This document shows positions 20,024 to 29,610 of a DNA stretch of 64,000 nt, piece after piece (within the stretch, counting starts at the first letter, position 1; each line of letters begins with the position of its first letter). A model generated the notes under the pieces. It ran no database searches, was not told where the DNA came from, and saw only the letters and a list, made by a program, of their open reading frames with translations. The DNA is from Chitinasiproducens palmae (lineage in GTDB: Bacteria > Pseudomonadota > Gammaproteobacteria > Burkholderiales > Burkholderiaceae), in assembly GCF_900095735.1 (NCBI RefSeq), contig NZ_FNLO01000003.1:124001-188000 (forward strand), given 5' to 3'. The translations under genes were made by a program, and so were the position numbers.

Positions 20024-21955
20024 TCATCGGGCGGTGCCGCGCACCGGCGCGGCGTCCCACCAGGTCTGCACCAGCCAGCCCTGGGCGTCGTAATAAAGCG
20101 GCAGCCGCGCGGGATATCGTAACGTGCTGCGATACGCCATGCGGTGCGTCGTGGCCAGCCAGTGCGGGATCACATAAAAGCCATGCATCAGCACGCGATC
20201 GAGCGCATGGACCGCCGTGGTCAACTGATCGAGATCGTCGGCTGCCAGCACCTTGCCGATCAGCGCGTCCACCACCGGCGAAGCCAGCCCGATCATATTG
20301 TCGGAACCGGGCGTACGGGCCGCGCCGGAGCCGAAACGGTCGGTCAGCTCGTTGCCCGGCAGCGTGGCGTCCGGCACGCGCAGCGTGGTCATGTCGAATT
20401 CGAACGCATCGAGCCGCTTGCGGTACAGCGCGTAGTCGATGGTGCGGAAGCGCGCCTGGATGCCGAGCTTTTCGAGATTGCGTACGTAGCCCGCCGCCGC
20501 CTGCCCGAGCGCGCCGCCGGTGTCGTCGAGTATCTCGAATTCGAACGGGTGGCCGGCCGCGTCGCGCAGCGCGCCATTCCGATACTGCCAGCCCGCGGCG
20601 GCGAGCAGCGCGCGCGCGGCGCGCAGATTGGCGCGCAGCGAGCCGGGGGGCGTGGTGCTGGGTTGCGTGACCATCGGACCGAAAACGGCCGGATCGAGTT
20701 GCCCCTTCAGCGGCTCGAGCAACGCACGTTCCGCCGCGTCCGGCATGCCCTTCGCGGCCATCGGGCTGTTCGCGAAATAGCTGTCGATGCGGGTGTACTG
20801 GTCGTAGAACAGTTGGCGGTTCAGCCATTCGAAGTCGAGCGCGAGGCCAAGCGCCTGCCGCACGCGCACATCCTGGAACAGTGGTCGCCGGACATTCATG
20901 AAGAAGCCCTGCATGCCCGCGCCGTTCTGATTCGCGAAGCTGCGCTTGACCAACTGCCCGCTCTCGAAGCGCGGGCCGGTGTAGCCGCGCGCCCAGCTCT
21001 TCGCGCGATACTCCACCGTGGCGTCGTACTCGCCGGCCTTGAACGCCTCCAGCCGCGCGATGTCGTCGCCGTAGAGTTTGTAGCGGATCCGCGCGAAGTT
21101 GAACATGCCGCGCCGCGTCGGCAGGTTCCTGGCCCAATAGTTCGGGTCGAGCCGGTATGTGATGGTGGCACCGCCGTCGTGCGACTCGACGCGATAGGGA
21201 CCGCTGCCGATCGGCATCTCGAAACCGAGCGCGTCGAAGGCGACGCGTGTGCCGTCGGCGCGCACGCCCCACTTTGGCGAAAAGACCGGCAAGCCGCCGA
21301 CCAGCAGCGGCAATTCGCGGTCGGCCGTCTTGAACTCGAAGCGGACGGTGGCGGGGTCGATGACGACCACTCGAGCGACCTGCGCGTATTGGAAGCGATA
21401 GCTTGGCGCGCCCTTTTCGATCAGGGTGTCGAACGAATACTTGATGTCGTTCGCGGTGACACGGTCGCCATTCGAAAAGCGCGCCGCCGGGTTCAGATGA
21501 AAGGTCGCCGAGCGCCGGTCGGGTGCCACGCTGACATCGTCGGCCAGCAGGCCGTATGCGCTGGCCAGTTCGTCGCTGCTCTGCACCAGCAGGCTGTCGA
21601 ACAGCATGCCGATGCCAGGCGCGGCATTGCCACGCAATGTGAATGGATTGAACTTGTCGAAGCTCGTCAGCCGGTTCGGATTGGCAAGGACCAACATGCC
21701 TCGCTTCGGCGCGTCCGGATTGACGTAATCGAAGTGCGCGAAGTCGGCGAGATACTTCGGCTCGCCATACTGCGCGATCGCGTGCGCGGCGAACGACGCC
21801 GCCGGCATGCACAGCATGGCTGCCGCCATGCCGGCAAGCACGGCGCCCTTTGCGAGCACGGCCCGGACGCGTACCGGCGCGGACCGCCCGCGCCTGCTCA
21901 ACACCGGGCGCGCCCGACGCGCGCAAGCACCTGGCCGGTCTGTGCGACAAGGCAT
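20024..21955 (-). CDS. yejA: Periplasmic peptide-binding protein YejA
   Basis: A solute-binding protein (SBP_bac_5 family, up to 643 residues) that delivers peptides to YejBEF; in other bacteria this system imports microcin C, antimicrobial peptides or muropeptides. Family features include the opening [24 protein letters not shown] and [15 protein letters not shown]. The start is uncertain: the ATG at 21955 has no visible ribosome site and gives an Arg-rich leader, while a GTG at 21859 (codon 33) starts directly at a normal signal peptide ending SFAAHA. It diverges from fabI, with 270 bases between them from the listed starts. Confidence 0.92.
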   Translation of the reverse strand: MPCRTDRPGACARRARPVLSRRGRSAPVRVRAVLAKGAVLAGMAAAMLCMPAASFAAHAIAQYGEPKYLADFAHFDYVNPDAPKRGMLVLANPNRLTSFDKFNPFTLRGNAAPGIGMLFDSLLVQSSDELASAYGLLADDVSVAPDRRSATFHLNPAARFSNGDRVTANDIKYSFDTLIEKGAPSYRFQYAQVARVVVIDPATVRFEFKTADRELPLLVGGLPVFSPKWGVRADGTRVAFDALGFEMPIGSGPYRVESHDGGATITYRLDPNYWARNLPTRRGMFNFARIRYKLYGDDIARLEAFKAGEYDATVEYRAKSWARGYTGPRFESGQLVKRSFANQNGAGMQGFFMNVRRPLFQDVRVRQALGLALDFEWLNRQLFYDQYTRIDSYFANSPMAAKGMPDAAERALLEPLKGQLDPAVFGPMVTQPSTTPPGSLRANLRAARALLAAAGWQYRNGALRDAAGHPFEFEILDDTGGALGQAAAGYVRNLEKLGIQARFRTIDYALYRKRLDAFEFDMTTLRVPDATLPGNELTDRFGSGAARTPGSDNMIGLASPVVDALIGKVLAADDLDQLTTAVHALDRVLMHGFYVIPHWLATTHRMAYRSTLRYPARLPLYYDAQGWLVQTWWDAAPVRGTAR

Positions 21956-22225
21956 GGTTCGGTGCGGGCGTGGCAGGCGGACGAATGCATGGTGGCTGGG
22001 TCGGATCGGGAAGGCGCGGCCGCGTCAAGCGCGGCGTGGCACGACGAACGGGCGTCGGCACGCGGCAGCGCCCGTCGCCATCTCACAATGATATGCGATA
22101 AGCCGGCCGTTCCGTCCCGCCAAGTCGCGACGGCGCAACGCAATGTGAGAGAATCGCAGCCATCGCCGCTCCCGCCAGGGCCGGCTGGCCACACAAACAA
22201 CGCGAACATACGCAACGGAGAATCT

Positions 22226-23011
22226 ATGGGCTTCCTCGCCGGAAAACGCATCCTCTTGACCGGATTGCTGTCGAACCGCTCGATCGCCTACGGCATCGCG
22301 CAGGCCGCGCACCGCGAAGGGGCGGAACTGGCCTTCACCTACGTCGGCGACCGCTTCAAGGATCGCGTCGTCGAGATGGCGCGCGAGTTCGGCAGCGACA
22401 TCGTGCTGCCCTGCGACGTGACCGAGGATGCACAGATCGACGGCCTGTTCGCCGAACTGAACAAGGTCTGGCCCAAGCTCGACGGCCTGGTCCATTCGAT
22501 CGGCTTCGCGCCGCGCGAAGCGATTGCCGGCGACTTCCTGGAAGGCATGACCCGCGAGAACTTCCGCGTCGCGCACGATATCTCCGCCTACAGTTTCGCC
22601 GCGCTTGCCAAGGCCGCGCGCCCGATGCTGTCGCCGGACGCATCGCTGCTCACGCTGACCTACCTCGGCAGCGAACGCGCGATCCCGAACTACAACACGA
22701 TGGGTCTGGCGAAGGCATCGCTTGAAGCGAGCGTGCGTTATCTGGCCGTGTCGCTGGGCGCCCAGGGCGTGCGCGTGAACGGTATTTCGGCCGGCCCGAT
22801 CAAGACGCTCGCGGCAAGCGGCATCAAGGGCTTCTCGAAAATCCTCGACGCGGTCGAGCAAGCCGCGCCCCTGCATCGCAACGTGACGATCGAGCAAGTC
22901 GGCAATGTCGCCGCCTTCCTGCTGTCGGATCTGGCTGCGGGCATTTCGGCGGAGATCACCCACGTCGACAGCGGCTTCAACGCAATCGTCGGCGGCATGG
23001 GCGAAGGCTGA
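22226..23011 (+). CDS. fabI: Enoyl-[acyl-carrier-protein] reductase (NADH)
   Basis: A 261-residue short-chain dehydrogenase family enzyme for the last step of each fatty-acid elongation round. The cofactor loop [14 protein letters not shown] is at residues 12-25, and the catalytic residues Tyr146, Tyr156 and Lys163 fall at the same numbers as in E. coli FabI ([19 protein letters not shown]). [13 protein letters not shown] forms the flexible substrate loop. The ATG follows AACGGAG with good spacing; the much longer open frame upstream is a shadow of yejA. Confidence 0.97.
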   Translation: MGFLAGKRILLTGLLSNRSIAYGIAQAAHREGAELAFTYVGDRFKDRVVEMAREFGSDIVLPCDVTEDAQIDGLFAELNKVWPKLDGLVHSIGFAPREAIAGDFLEGMTRENFRVAHDISAYSFAALAKAARPMLSPDASLLTLTYLGSERAIPNYNTMGLAKASLEASVRYLAVSLGAQGVRVNGISAGPIKTLAASGIKGFSKILDAVEQAAPLHRNVTIEQVGNVAAFLLSDLAAGISAEITHVDSGFNAIVGGMGEG

Positions 23012-23112
23012 GGAAGCGCCGGCGATGGCGGATACGGTGTTGCGGCGCCGTGCCAAGATCCGGGAATGGCGCTTGCTGTGTATAGGTTGGACCAGCACGC
23101 GCAGGAGACGCC

Positions 23113-23352
23113 ATGACCGAAGCCAAGCAAAACCCGAAACAGCCCAGCAACGCGAAGGACGCGCCGCCGTCGAATACCGAGAAAGATCCGTCGGACTGGA
23201 TCACGGGCGATGAGCCGATGACGGGCGCGCAAGCGTCGTACCTCAAGACGTTGAGCGAGGAGGCCAAGGAGGAATTCGACGCAAACTTGTCGAAGGCCGA
23301 AGCCTCGCGCCGCATCGATGCACTGCAGGAAAAGACCGGGCGCGGCAAGTAA
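23113..23352 (+). CDS. DUF3072 domain-containing small protein
   Basis: A 79-residue, charged, soluble protein matching the DUF3072 pattern (W-x-T-G-DEPMT-x-AQ-x-SYLKTL, then DANLSKAEASRRIDALQEKTGR). An AGGAGA ribosome site lies 6 bases before the ATG. The function is unknown; similar small proteins occur in many proteobacteria and some resemble SAP-like helical domains. It is separated from fabI by 100 bases. Confidence 0.88.
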   Translation: MTEAKQNPKQPSNAKDAPPSNTEKDPSDWITGDEPMTGAQASYLKTLSEEAKEEFDANLSKAEASRRIDALQEKTGRGK

Positions 23353-23362
23353 GCTCTGTTGC

Positions 23363-23385
23363 AGGCGGGGCGGTTTGCCCCGCCT
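23363..23385 (+). terminator. Probable hairpin terminator after the DUF3072 gene
   Basis: The stem AGGCGGGGC/GCCCCGCCT lies 11 bases after the stop. There is no T tract, so efficiency is uncertain. The rest of the 311-base gap to the next gene holds nothing I recognise. Confidence 0.5.
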
Positions 23386-23663
23386 CTCTGCGTCGCTTCT
23401 TCCCCACCGCACTGCTCGCACGCCCCCTGGGGAATCGTGTCGACCGCGGCGCGCACGCATCGTGGCGCAAGTGCTCGTCAGACTCGGCGCGCTGTCGCAG
23501 TGATTGGCTGCGCTAACCTTTCGCTACCCTTTCGCTTGACACGCCGTCGGACCAGATCAATCGCAGCGGCATGCTCCTGGACTGCTGCATCCGCGCCGCG
23601 CCCGCGCTGTGTCGGACGCCGTCCGGGACCACTCGCCTGCCGCGCCGCCGCCCGCGCAGACCG

Positions 23664-24440
23664 TCAGGCATCGATCTGCGCGACCAACGGCAAATGGTCC
23701 GACGCTATCCGGGCCGCGCGCGTCTTGTGTACCGAAACCCGCACCAGTCGTTTCGCGGGGCTGACCCAAACGCGATCGAGCGCGAACACCGGCAAACGTG
23801 ACGGAAAGGTCAGCGGCGCCGGCACGCGTTTGAAGTGCGCGACCAGGCGGCGCAGCGCGCGTCCCCACAGGAACCATTCGTTCAGGTCGCCGACCAGCAC
23901 GACCGGCATGGCCGGCGTCTCGAAGCTTTCGAGCAGTTGCTCGACCTGTCGGCGCCGTTCCGCTGCGCTCAGGCCCAGATGGGTCGCCACCACGCGCAAC
24001 AGGTGTCCGTCGCAGTCGATGTCCGCATCGAGCGCGCCGCGCGGCTCGCGCGTGCCGAACGACAGATCGATGGCGCGCGAAGCAACGATCGGGTGACGAC
24101 TCAGTACCGCATTGCCGTACAGACGTTGCGGACTCGACATGGTCACGCCCGCCACCGAGTGAAAGCCGGTCGCCTCGGCGAGATAGGCCAATACATTCGG
24201 CGCGTCGCTGCCGCCCAGCGGCACTTCCTGCAACGCCACGACGTCGGCATCGATCTCTTCCAGTACCGCGGCGATCCGCGCCGGCGCCAGTTGCCGGTCG
24301 CGGCCGACCGCGCCGTGAATGTTGTACGTCACGATCTTCAACGGCCACGGCCGTCTTGCCTCGCTGCGGCGGAGCGCGCGGTCGTCGGCATCGCCCGGCA
24401 GCACTGCCTGGGAGTCTATCGTCTCGTCCAGCTCGATCAT
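23664..24440 (-). CDS. Endonuclease/exonuclease/phosphatase (EEP) family protein
   Basis: A 258-residue hydrolase of the EEP fold (DNase I / sphingomyelinase superfamily). Recognisable motifs are the opening KIVTYNIHGAVG, the metal-binding Glu in LQEVPLGG, the GNAVLSRHPI core, VVLVGDLNEW, and the terminal SDHLPLVAQI with the catalytic Asp-His. It is most like YbhP, the E. coli protein encoded next to cardiolipin synthase B, and its start overlaps the phospholipase gene by 4 bases. A role in lipid or headgroup metabolism is therefore more likely than DNA repair, but this is inference from context. Confidence 0.88.
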   Translation of the reverse strand: MIELDETIDSQAVLPGDADDRALRRSEARRPWPLKIVTYNIHGAVGRDRQLAPARIAAVLEEIDADVVALQEVPLGGSDAPNVLAYLAEATGFHSVAGVTMSSPQRLYGNAVLSRHPIVASRAIDLSFGTREPRGALDADIDCDGHLLRVVATHLGLSAAERRRQVEQLLESFETPAMPVVLVGDLNEWFLWGRALRRLVAHFKRVPAPLTFPSRLPVFALDRVWVSPAKRLVRVSVHKTRAARIASDHLPLVAQIDA

Positions 24441-27217
24441 CGGCGCTCACCTGCGTTGCCCGCGCGCTGCCCGGCGGTCGACGAGCGCGCGTCCGGTGCG
24501 CTCGCCTCGCCGGCCCGACGCCCTGCGGTAGCGGGCGTAGTGGACGTAGCGGACGTGCCGGACGTGCCAGCGGTGCCAGCGGTGCCAGCGGTGCCAGATG
24601 CATTCGGGCGGGACGCGCGGCTCGACGCAGCGCCGCCGGCCGGATGCGCACGCTGGCCTGGCTCGCGGGCCGGTTGCCCGGTGTGCGAGGCGCGCTCGTC
24701 GACCCGCTGGTCGCTCTGCCCCTGGGCCAGTGGCGATGCCGCGTGGTCCTCCGTCGGCGCCGTCGCCGCCGGGCTCAAGGTCCCGCCGACCCGCGCCTTG
24801 ATCGTGCCGCGTGCCTCGTCGCCTTCGCTCGCGCGGCGCAGCGCATCCTGGGATGCGTCGGGCACCCGCCGTCCATGTGCCGTGGCCTCATCGCCGTGCG
24901 CCCGTGCCGGCACCGCCGTGGACGACGACGCGGGTAGCCAGCCTGAATCGCTGTTGCGGCGGGATGTCGCCGCCGCGGCACGCTGGTCCGCCGCATCCGC
25001 CGTCTCGCCACCATGCGCCTGAAGCGTCCCGCCCTTGCCGTCCTGCGCTTCCTGTGCAAGCGCGTGCCGGCGCTCGCGCCGCTTGAAGACCCGCTGCAAC
25101 GCGACCGACAGGCCGATCAACAGGGCGGCGATCGCCAGCAGCAAGGCAAAGGCGGCCGGTGTCGGATGCCGGATCACGTTGACCAGTTGCTGCGCGAACG
25201 CCACCGTCGCGACGATGCCGGGCACCATGCCGATGACGGTGCCGAGCAGATAGTCGCGCAGACGGATCTGCGAAGCACCCGCGATCACGTTGACCAGCGT
25301 GAACGGCGCAACCGGCAGCAAGCGCAGCACGACCATCGCCACCAGCCCACGGTCGGCAACCCTGTCCGATAAGTCATTGATGCGGCTCCCGGCCAGCCGC
25401 CGCACCGTGTCGCGCCCCAACCACCGTCCGGCAAGATAGGTCACCAGCGCGCTGGCCAGCGTGCCGCCGATCGCGTAACTGGCGCCCTCGAGCGCGCCGA
25501 ACGCCATGCCGGTGGCGACGATCAACAGCGTGACCGGCATCGACACCAGGCCGGCCAGCACGTAGACGACCACGATCACGACGGGACTGAATGGCATGTC
25601 GGCGACGTGCTGCGCCAGCGTCACCATTTTCGCGATGCTCAAGTACTCGCTGAGCGGCGTGAAGCGCCACAGCAGTGCGCCCATGGCCGCGATCAGGGCC
25701 AACAATCCCAAGCCAGCAAAACGGCTGGTCAACGGCTTATGCTTCTCTTCGGGCACGAACTGCGTGATCAGCGCCTCAGGCGCCACCGGCTGCTCCGGAT
25801 CGATGATCGCCTCGTCGGGCACCAGCGCATCGACATCGGGCGTCACGGTTGGATCGTGCGGCACCATCGTGCGCGGCTGGCCGCGCAGCGCCTCGATGGT
25901 CGCCACCAGGCTGTGTGTTTGCGCCAGCGTCGCCGCCACCGTGGCGGGCTCGACCCCAAGGTGTTCGGCCAACAGGCGGTCGCGCGTCGCGCCGATCGCG
26001 GCCGCCACGCGCGGATCGGTGCTGCCGTCGAGCGCGACGTTGCACTCGGTATCGAGCACCATCGAGCGGTTGTTCAGATTGGCCGAGCCGACGAAGTACA
26101 GCGAGTCGTCCGCGATCATCAGCTTGCTGTGAACGTTGACGCAGGCGTCGCCGAGTTCGGGCACGTGCGGACAATACAAGCGGTAGCGGCTGTCGGTGTC
26201 GACCGCGCGCAGGCGTCGGTGCAGGCGCGCGCGCAGCGTTCCCATCGTCGCTTCCTGCAGCCATCCCCCCTCGGAGAACCGAGACAGGATCACGATTTCC
26301 GGGCCCTGCGGGTCGTCGAGCTTCTCGACCAGGGCTTCGGCGACGATGCCGGAAGTGAAGTATTGGTTCTCGCAATAGACATGCTCGCGCGCGCGGCGGA
26401 TACCGTCGAGATACATCTGGCGGATTTCCTGCACCGCGGGCCGCCCGGCATATTCCGGCTCGGTGCGGCAGATGGCCAGCTCCACGTCGGTGACGTCGGG
26501 CTCGAACGCGACAGGCCACGGATCCAGCGCGCGGTCGTCGTGGCGGCTGCGCTGCGCCACCCGCTTGCCGATCGCGCGCACCCAGCGCTCGCGCGCCAGA
26601 TCGCCGATCGCCGCCGCGGCCGGCCCGTCGAACATCACCTGAACATCGTGGAACGGCGCGTAAGGCTTGCCATCCGCGTCCTTGCGCAATGGATTGTCGG
26701 CCGCATGCGCCGCATCGTCCCAGCGCGAGCGCGTCAGGTCCAGGCCGCCGACGAAGGCCAGCGCGTCGTCGACCACCACCATCTTCTGATGGTGCGAGCC
26801 GCCCAACGGATGCCGGCCGTCCTGCCGAAACACGAAACGCCGATGCGCCCGCCAACCCATCTTGAAGACCGGCAGCCATTCGCGCTCGAACGCGTACAGC
26901 ATCGCAAAGTCCCAACTGAGCACGTAGACACGAAGATGGCGGCGCGCCGCGACGATGGCATGCAGGAATTCGGCCAGCGGTTCGGGAAAGCCGTCGTCCG
27001 CGCCGCCCGGCACCAGGCGCATGCGGCTGTCGATGTCCCATCCCAGGATGAACACGCTGCGCTGCGCGCTGACAATGGCCTGCCGCAGCGCCGTGAAGTA
27101 CTCCGCACCGTCGACCAGCGTGCGGAAGCGGCCCGCCTTTTCCACCCGCCAGCAATTGCGCCCCGGTTCAAACAAGGACGAACGGGGTGGCGTGGGGGAA
27201 GAAACAGTGGACGGCAT
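24437..27217 (-). CDS. Phospholipase D/cardiolipin synthase fused to a VTT membrane domain
   Basis: A 926-residue protein with three parts. Residues 1-410 form two phospholipase D domains with complete HKD motifs: H143-K145-D150 and H363-K365-D370. Residues about 490-720 form a VTT/SNARE-associated (DedA-like) membrane domain containing the typical F-x-x-L-x-G-x-x-x-Y-type core and a re-entrant GxxxG-rich stretch. The C-terminal 190 residues are polar low-complexity sequence including Gly-Thr-Ala repeats from a 9-nt array. It probably makes or remodels cardiolipin or related phospholipids at the inner membrane. It is coupled to the downstream EEP gene and preceded by a 32-residue membrane protein. 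The ATG used has no strong ribosome site. Confidence 0.92.
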   Translation of the reverse strand: MPSTVSSPTPPRSSLFEPGRNCWRVEKAGRFRTLVDGAEYFTALRQAIVSAQRSVFILGWDIDSRMRLVPGGADDGFPEPLAEFLHAIVAARRHLRVYVLSWDFAMLYAFEREWLPVFKMGWRAHRRFVFRQDGRHPLGGSHHQKMVVVDDALAFVGGLDLTRSRWDDAAHAADNPLRKDADGKPYAPFHDVQVMFDGPAAAAIGDLARERWVRAIGKRVAQRSRHDDRALDPWPVAFEPDVTDVELAICRTEPEYAGRPAVQEIRQMYLDGIRRAREHVYCENQYFTSGIVAEALVEKLDDPQGPEIVILSRFSEGGWLQEATMGTLRARLHRRLRAVDTDSRYRLYCPHVPELGDACVNVHSKLMIADDSLYFVGSANLNNRSMVLDTECNVALDGSTDPRVAAAIGATRDRLLAEHLGVEPATVAATLAQTHSLVATIEALRGQPRTMVPHDPTVTPDVDALVPDEAIIDPEQPVAPEALITQFVPEEKHKPLTSRFAGLGLLALIAAMGALLWRFTPLSEYLSIAKMVTLAQHVADMPFSPVVIVVVYVLAGLVSMPVTLLIVATGMAFGALEGASYAIGGTLASALVTYLAGRWLGRDTVRRLAGSRINDLSDRVADRGLVAMVVLRLLPVAPFTLVNVIAGASQIRLRDYLLGTVIGMVPGIVATVAFAQQLVNVIRHPTPAAFALLLAIAALLIGLSVALQRVFKRRERRHALAQEAQDGKGGTLQAHGGETADAADQRAAAATSRRNSDSGWLPASSSTAVPARAHGDEATAHGRRVPDASQDALRRASEGDEARGTIKARVGGTLSPAATAPTEDHAASPLAQGQSDQRVDERASHTGQPAREPGQRAHPAGGAASSRASRPNASGTAGTAGTAGTSGTSATSTTPATAGRRAGEASAPDARSSTAGQRAGNAGERR
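24546..24599 (-). repeat. 9-nt tandem array in the phospholipase D gene (Gly-Thr-Ala repeats)
   Basis: Six 9-base units, core GTGCCAGCG on the plus strand, with three identical copies. In frame, encoding Gly-Thr-Ala/Ser-Gly-Thr in the disordered C-terminal tail. Confidence 0.9.
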
Positions 27218-27307
27218 CGGCGCAGGCGGCTTGATCTTTCGGGTGGCGAACCGGAGCTCCGGTATGCGTCCCCACTAAGCACATCCTGTTCCAATGCACG
27301 GCGCCGG

Positions 27308-27406
27308 CTAGTCTTCCGGCAAACGATTGCGTCTCGCACGGCGGATGGCCAGTACAACGACGACGACGTTGAGCGTGAACCAACCGAGTGCGATATCGAT
27401 GAGCAT
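27308..27406 (-). CDS. Small membrane protein, 32 residues (unlisted)
   Basis: A short reading frame of 33 codons: one hydrophobic segment (residues 2-21, with VVVVLAI) followed by a strongly basic end (RRARRNR). GGGAGG sits 6 bases before the ATG, one of the best ribosome sites in the window. It lies 90 bases before the phospholipase D/VTT gene on the same strand, so it is probably the first gene of that operon. The topology expected from the positive-inside rule is C-terminus in the cytoplasm. I recognise no family and infer no function beyond a membrane microprotein. Confidence 0.65.
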   Translation of the reverse strand: MLIDIALGWFTLNVVVVVLAIRRARRNRLPED

Positions 27407-27495
27407 GCGAGGCCTCCCAAGCCGGGATCCGGGCATCATGCCCGCTGGCCCTTCGCAAGGCGATGAGCGGCGTCTTAAAAACAGGCCTTGGTAGA

Positions 27496-27539
27496 CAAAT
27501 GCGCGCCAAATGCGCGACTAATGCACGACAAATACGCGT
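27496..27539. repeat. 11-nt tandem array, 4 units, intergenic
   Basis: Four 11-base units (CAAATGCGCGC and variants) directly before a strong hairpin, in the gap between the small membrane protein and the LysR gene. Confidence 0.82.
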
Positions 27540-27542
27540 GGA

Positions 27543-27587
27543 AAGCGTGCCGCGCGACCCGTCCTCGGCGCGTCGCGCGGCACGCTT
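27543..27587. terminator. Large perfect hairpin, probable bidirectional terminator
   Basis: Two 16-base arms (27543-27558 and 27572-27587) are perfectly complementary around a 13-base loop. It lies downstream of the LysR gene. There is no T tract on either side, so it could also be a structural repeat (REP-like) element. Confidence 0.5.
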
Positions 27588-27663
27588 CGTGGCGCCGTGC
27601 TTCGCGACGACATTCGCCATGCCCGTTTATGCGTCGTACGACGCTTCGCCTCGACTGCCGCAC

Positions 27664-28599
27664 TCAAGTACCGTCGTGCGCCCCGCTCGCGGCGCCGGTC
27701 TGTCCCGCTGCACGAACGTAATCGACGAACGCGCGCAACGGCGCGGGCACCAGGCGCCGCCCGGGGTAGTAGAGAAACGGGCCGGAGAAGCGCGGCCACC
27801 ACGCTTCCAGCACGGCTTCCAAGGCGCCGCTCTGCAAGTGAGGGCGGAGCCAATCCTCGAACACGTAGACGACGCCAGCGCCGGCGAGCGCGGCATCGAT
27901 GGCCAGATCGACCGCACCGCCCAGGTGCACGATCAGCGGGCCGGACGCATCGATCTCGACGGATTCGCCGTCCCGCTCGAACGACCAGGCCGGCATCGCG
28001 CCGCTGGGGAAGCGTCCGCGCATACAGGCGTGGCCGATCAGATCGCGCGGTTCGCGCGGACGGCCGCGTCTGTTCAGGTAGTCCGGCGACGCGGCGGCCG
28101 CGAATCGTTGCACGCGCGGCCCGATCGGCACCGCGATCATGTCCTGCTCCAGCCGCTCGTCGTAACGAATGCCGGCATCGCAGCCGGCGGCGAGCACGTC
28201 GACGAAACTTTCTTCGACGACGACTTCGAGCCGGATCTCGGGATACGCGGCCAGAAAGCCCGGCACGATCGCCGGCAGCACCAGTCGTGCCGCGCTGAGC
28301 GGCACGTTCAGCCGCAAGCTGCCCGCCGGCCGGTCTCGGAATCCGTTGACGGCATCGAGTGCCGCGTCGACCTCGCCGAGCGCGGGTCCGAGCCGATCGA
28401 GCAAGCCGCGGCCTGCCTCCGTTGGCACCACGCTGCGCGTCGTGCGGTTGAGCAGGCGCACCCCCAGTTGGCTTTCGAGCCGGCGTACGGCGTCGCTGAG
28501 CCCGGAGGCGCTGCCGCCGCTCAGACGGGCGCCATCGCGAAACCCGCCAGCACGCGCGACGGTCACGAAGGCATGCAGATCGTTCAGTTCGATTTTCAT
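27664..28599 (-). CDS. LysR family transcriptional regulator
   Basis: A 311-residue regulator with the N-terminal winged helix (residues about 1-60: LNDLHAFVTVARAGGFRDGARLSGGSASGLSDAVRRLESQLGVRLLNRTTRSVVPTEAG) and a LysR substrate-binding domain. It diverges from the aldo-keto reductase gene with 97 bases between starts, the usual geometry for a LysR protein controlling its neighbour and itself. The effector is unknown. Confidence 0.93.
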   Translation of the reverse strand: MKIELNDLHAFVTVARAGGFRDGARLSGGSASGLSDAVRRLESQLGVRLLNRTTRSVVPTEAGRGLLDRLGPALGEVDAALDAVNGFRDRPAGSLRLNVPLSAARLVLPAIVPGFLAAYPEIRLEVVVEESFVDVLAAGCDAGIRYDERLEQDMIAVPIGPRVQRFAAAASPDYLNRRGRPREPRDLIGHACMRGRFPSGAMPAWSFERDGESVEIDASGPLIVHLGGAVDLAIDAALAGAGVVYVFEDWLRPHLQSGALEAVLEAWWPRFSGPFLYYPGRRLVPAPLRAFVDYVRAAGQTGAASGAHDGT

Positions 28600-28696
28600 T
28601 GTTCGGAATGGCGTACGAGCCGTGCGGACTGTACGGGATTATCGCCGGATCGCCGGACGTCTATCGTAGAGGCTTCAACCCAGGGAGAACCGATCC

Positions 28697-29578
28697 ATGT
28701 CGAACGTCGCAGCATCCGCCGGCTATACGCTCGGTGACCGTACCGTCAAGCGCCTCGGCTACGGCGCGATGCAACTCGCCGGCCCGGGCGTGTTCGGACC
28801 GCCGAGGGACCGTGAAGCGGCGCTGGCGGTGCTGCGCGCGGCAGTCGAAGCCGGTGTCGATCACATCGATACCAGCGACTTCTACGGCCCGCACATCACC
28901 AATGCGCTGATCCGCGAAGCGCTTTCGCCCTATCCGGAGACGTTGACCATCGTCACCAAGATCGGCGCGCGCCGCGGTCCGGACGGATCCTGGCTGCCGG
29001 CGTTCGCGCCGGCCGAGCTGGCGGAGGCCGTGCACGACAACCTGCGCAACCTGGGCCTCGACGTGCTGGACGTGGTCAATCTCAGAATCATGTTCGACGT
29101 GCACGGGCCGGCCGAAGGCTCGATCGAAGCACCGCTCGCCGCGCTGGCCGAACTCCAGCACCAGGGCAAGGTGCGCCATATCGGGCTGAGCAACGTGACC
29201 GCGCGCCAGGTGGCGGAAGGTCGCGCCATCTGCCCGATCGTCTGCGTGCAGAACCAGTACAACGTCGCGCACCGTGCCGACGATGCGTTGATCGATGCGC
29301 TCGCGGCAGAGCGCATCGCCTATGTGCCGTTCTTTCCATTGGGCGGCTTCAATCCCTTGCAGTCGAGCACGTTGTCCGAGGTCGCGAAACAGCTGGACGC
29401 CACGCCGATGCAGGTCGCGCTCGCCTGGCTGCTGCAGCGCTCGCCCAATATTCTGCTGATCCCGGGCACGTCGTCGGTCGCGCACCTACGCGAAAACCTC
29501 GCAGCCGCTTCGCTCAGGCTGCCTGACGACGCACTCGCGGCGCTGGACCGGATCGGCGCGCAGGCGGCGCAAGACTGA
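28697..29578 (+). CDS. Aldo/keto reductase
   Basis: A 293-residue NADPH-dependent oxidoreductase with a (beta/alpha)8 fold. The catalytic tetrad is visible: Asp58 and Tyr63 in HIDTSDFYG, Lys88 in VTKIGAR, and the His in RHIGLSN. The C-terminal LIPGTSSVAHLRENL binds the cofactor phosphate. AGGGAG lies upstream of the ATG. It is probably regulated by the divergent LysR gene. The substrate cannot be told; AKR13-like enzymes act on small aldehydes. Confidence 0.93.
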   Translation: MSNVAASAGYTLGDRTVKRLGYGAMQLAGPGVFGPPRDREAALAVLRAAVEAGVDHIDTSDFYGPHITNALIREALSPYPETLTIVTKIGARRGPDGSWLPAFAPAELAEAVHDNLRNLGLDVLDVVNLRIMFDVHGPAEGSIEAPLAALAELQHQGKVRHIGLSNVTARQVAEGRAICPIVCVQNQYNVAHRADDALIDALAAERIAYVPFFPLGGFNPLQSSTLSEVAKQLDATPMQVALAWLLQRSPNILLIPGTSSVAHLRENLAAASLRLPDDALAALDRIGAQAAQD

Positions 29579-29580
29579 GC

Positions 29581-29610
29581 GCGTCATCGCGCGTCATCGC
29601 GCGTCATCGC
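29581..29610. repeat. 10-nt tandem array, 3 perfect units
   Basis: GCGTCATCGC three times exactly, starting two bases after the stop codon of the aldo/keto reductase gene. Confidence 0.9.

Noticed and set aside
20144-22225. A very long N-terminal extension of fabI
   Set aside because: It is the shadow of yejA; FabI begins at [13 protein letters not shown] after a proper ribosome site.
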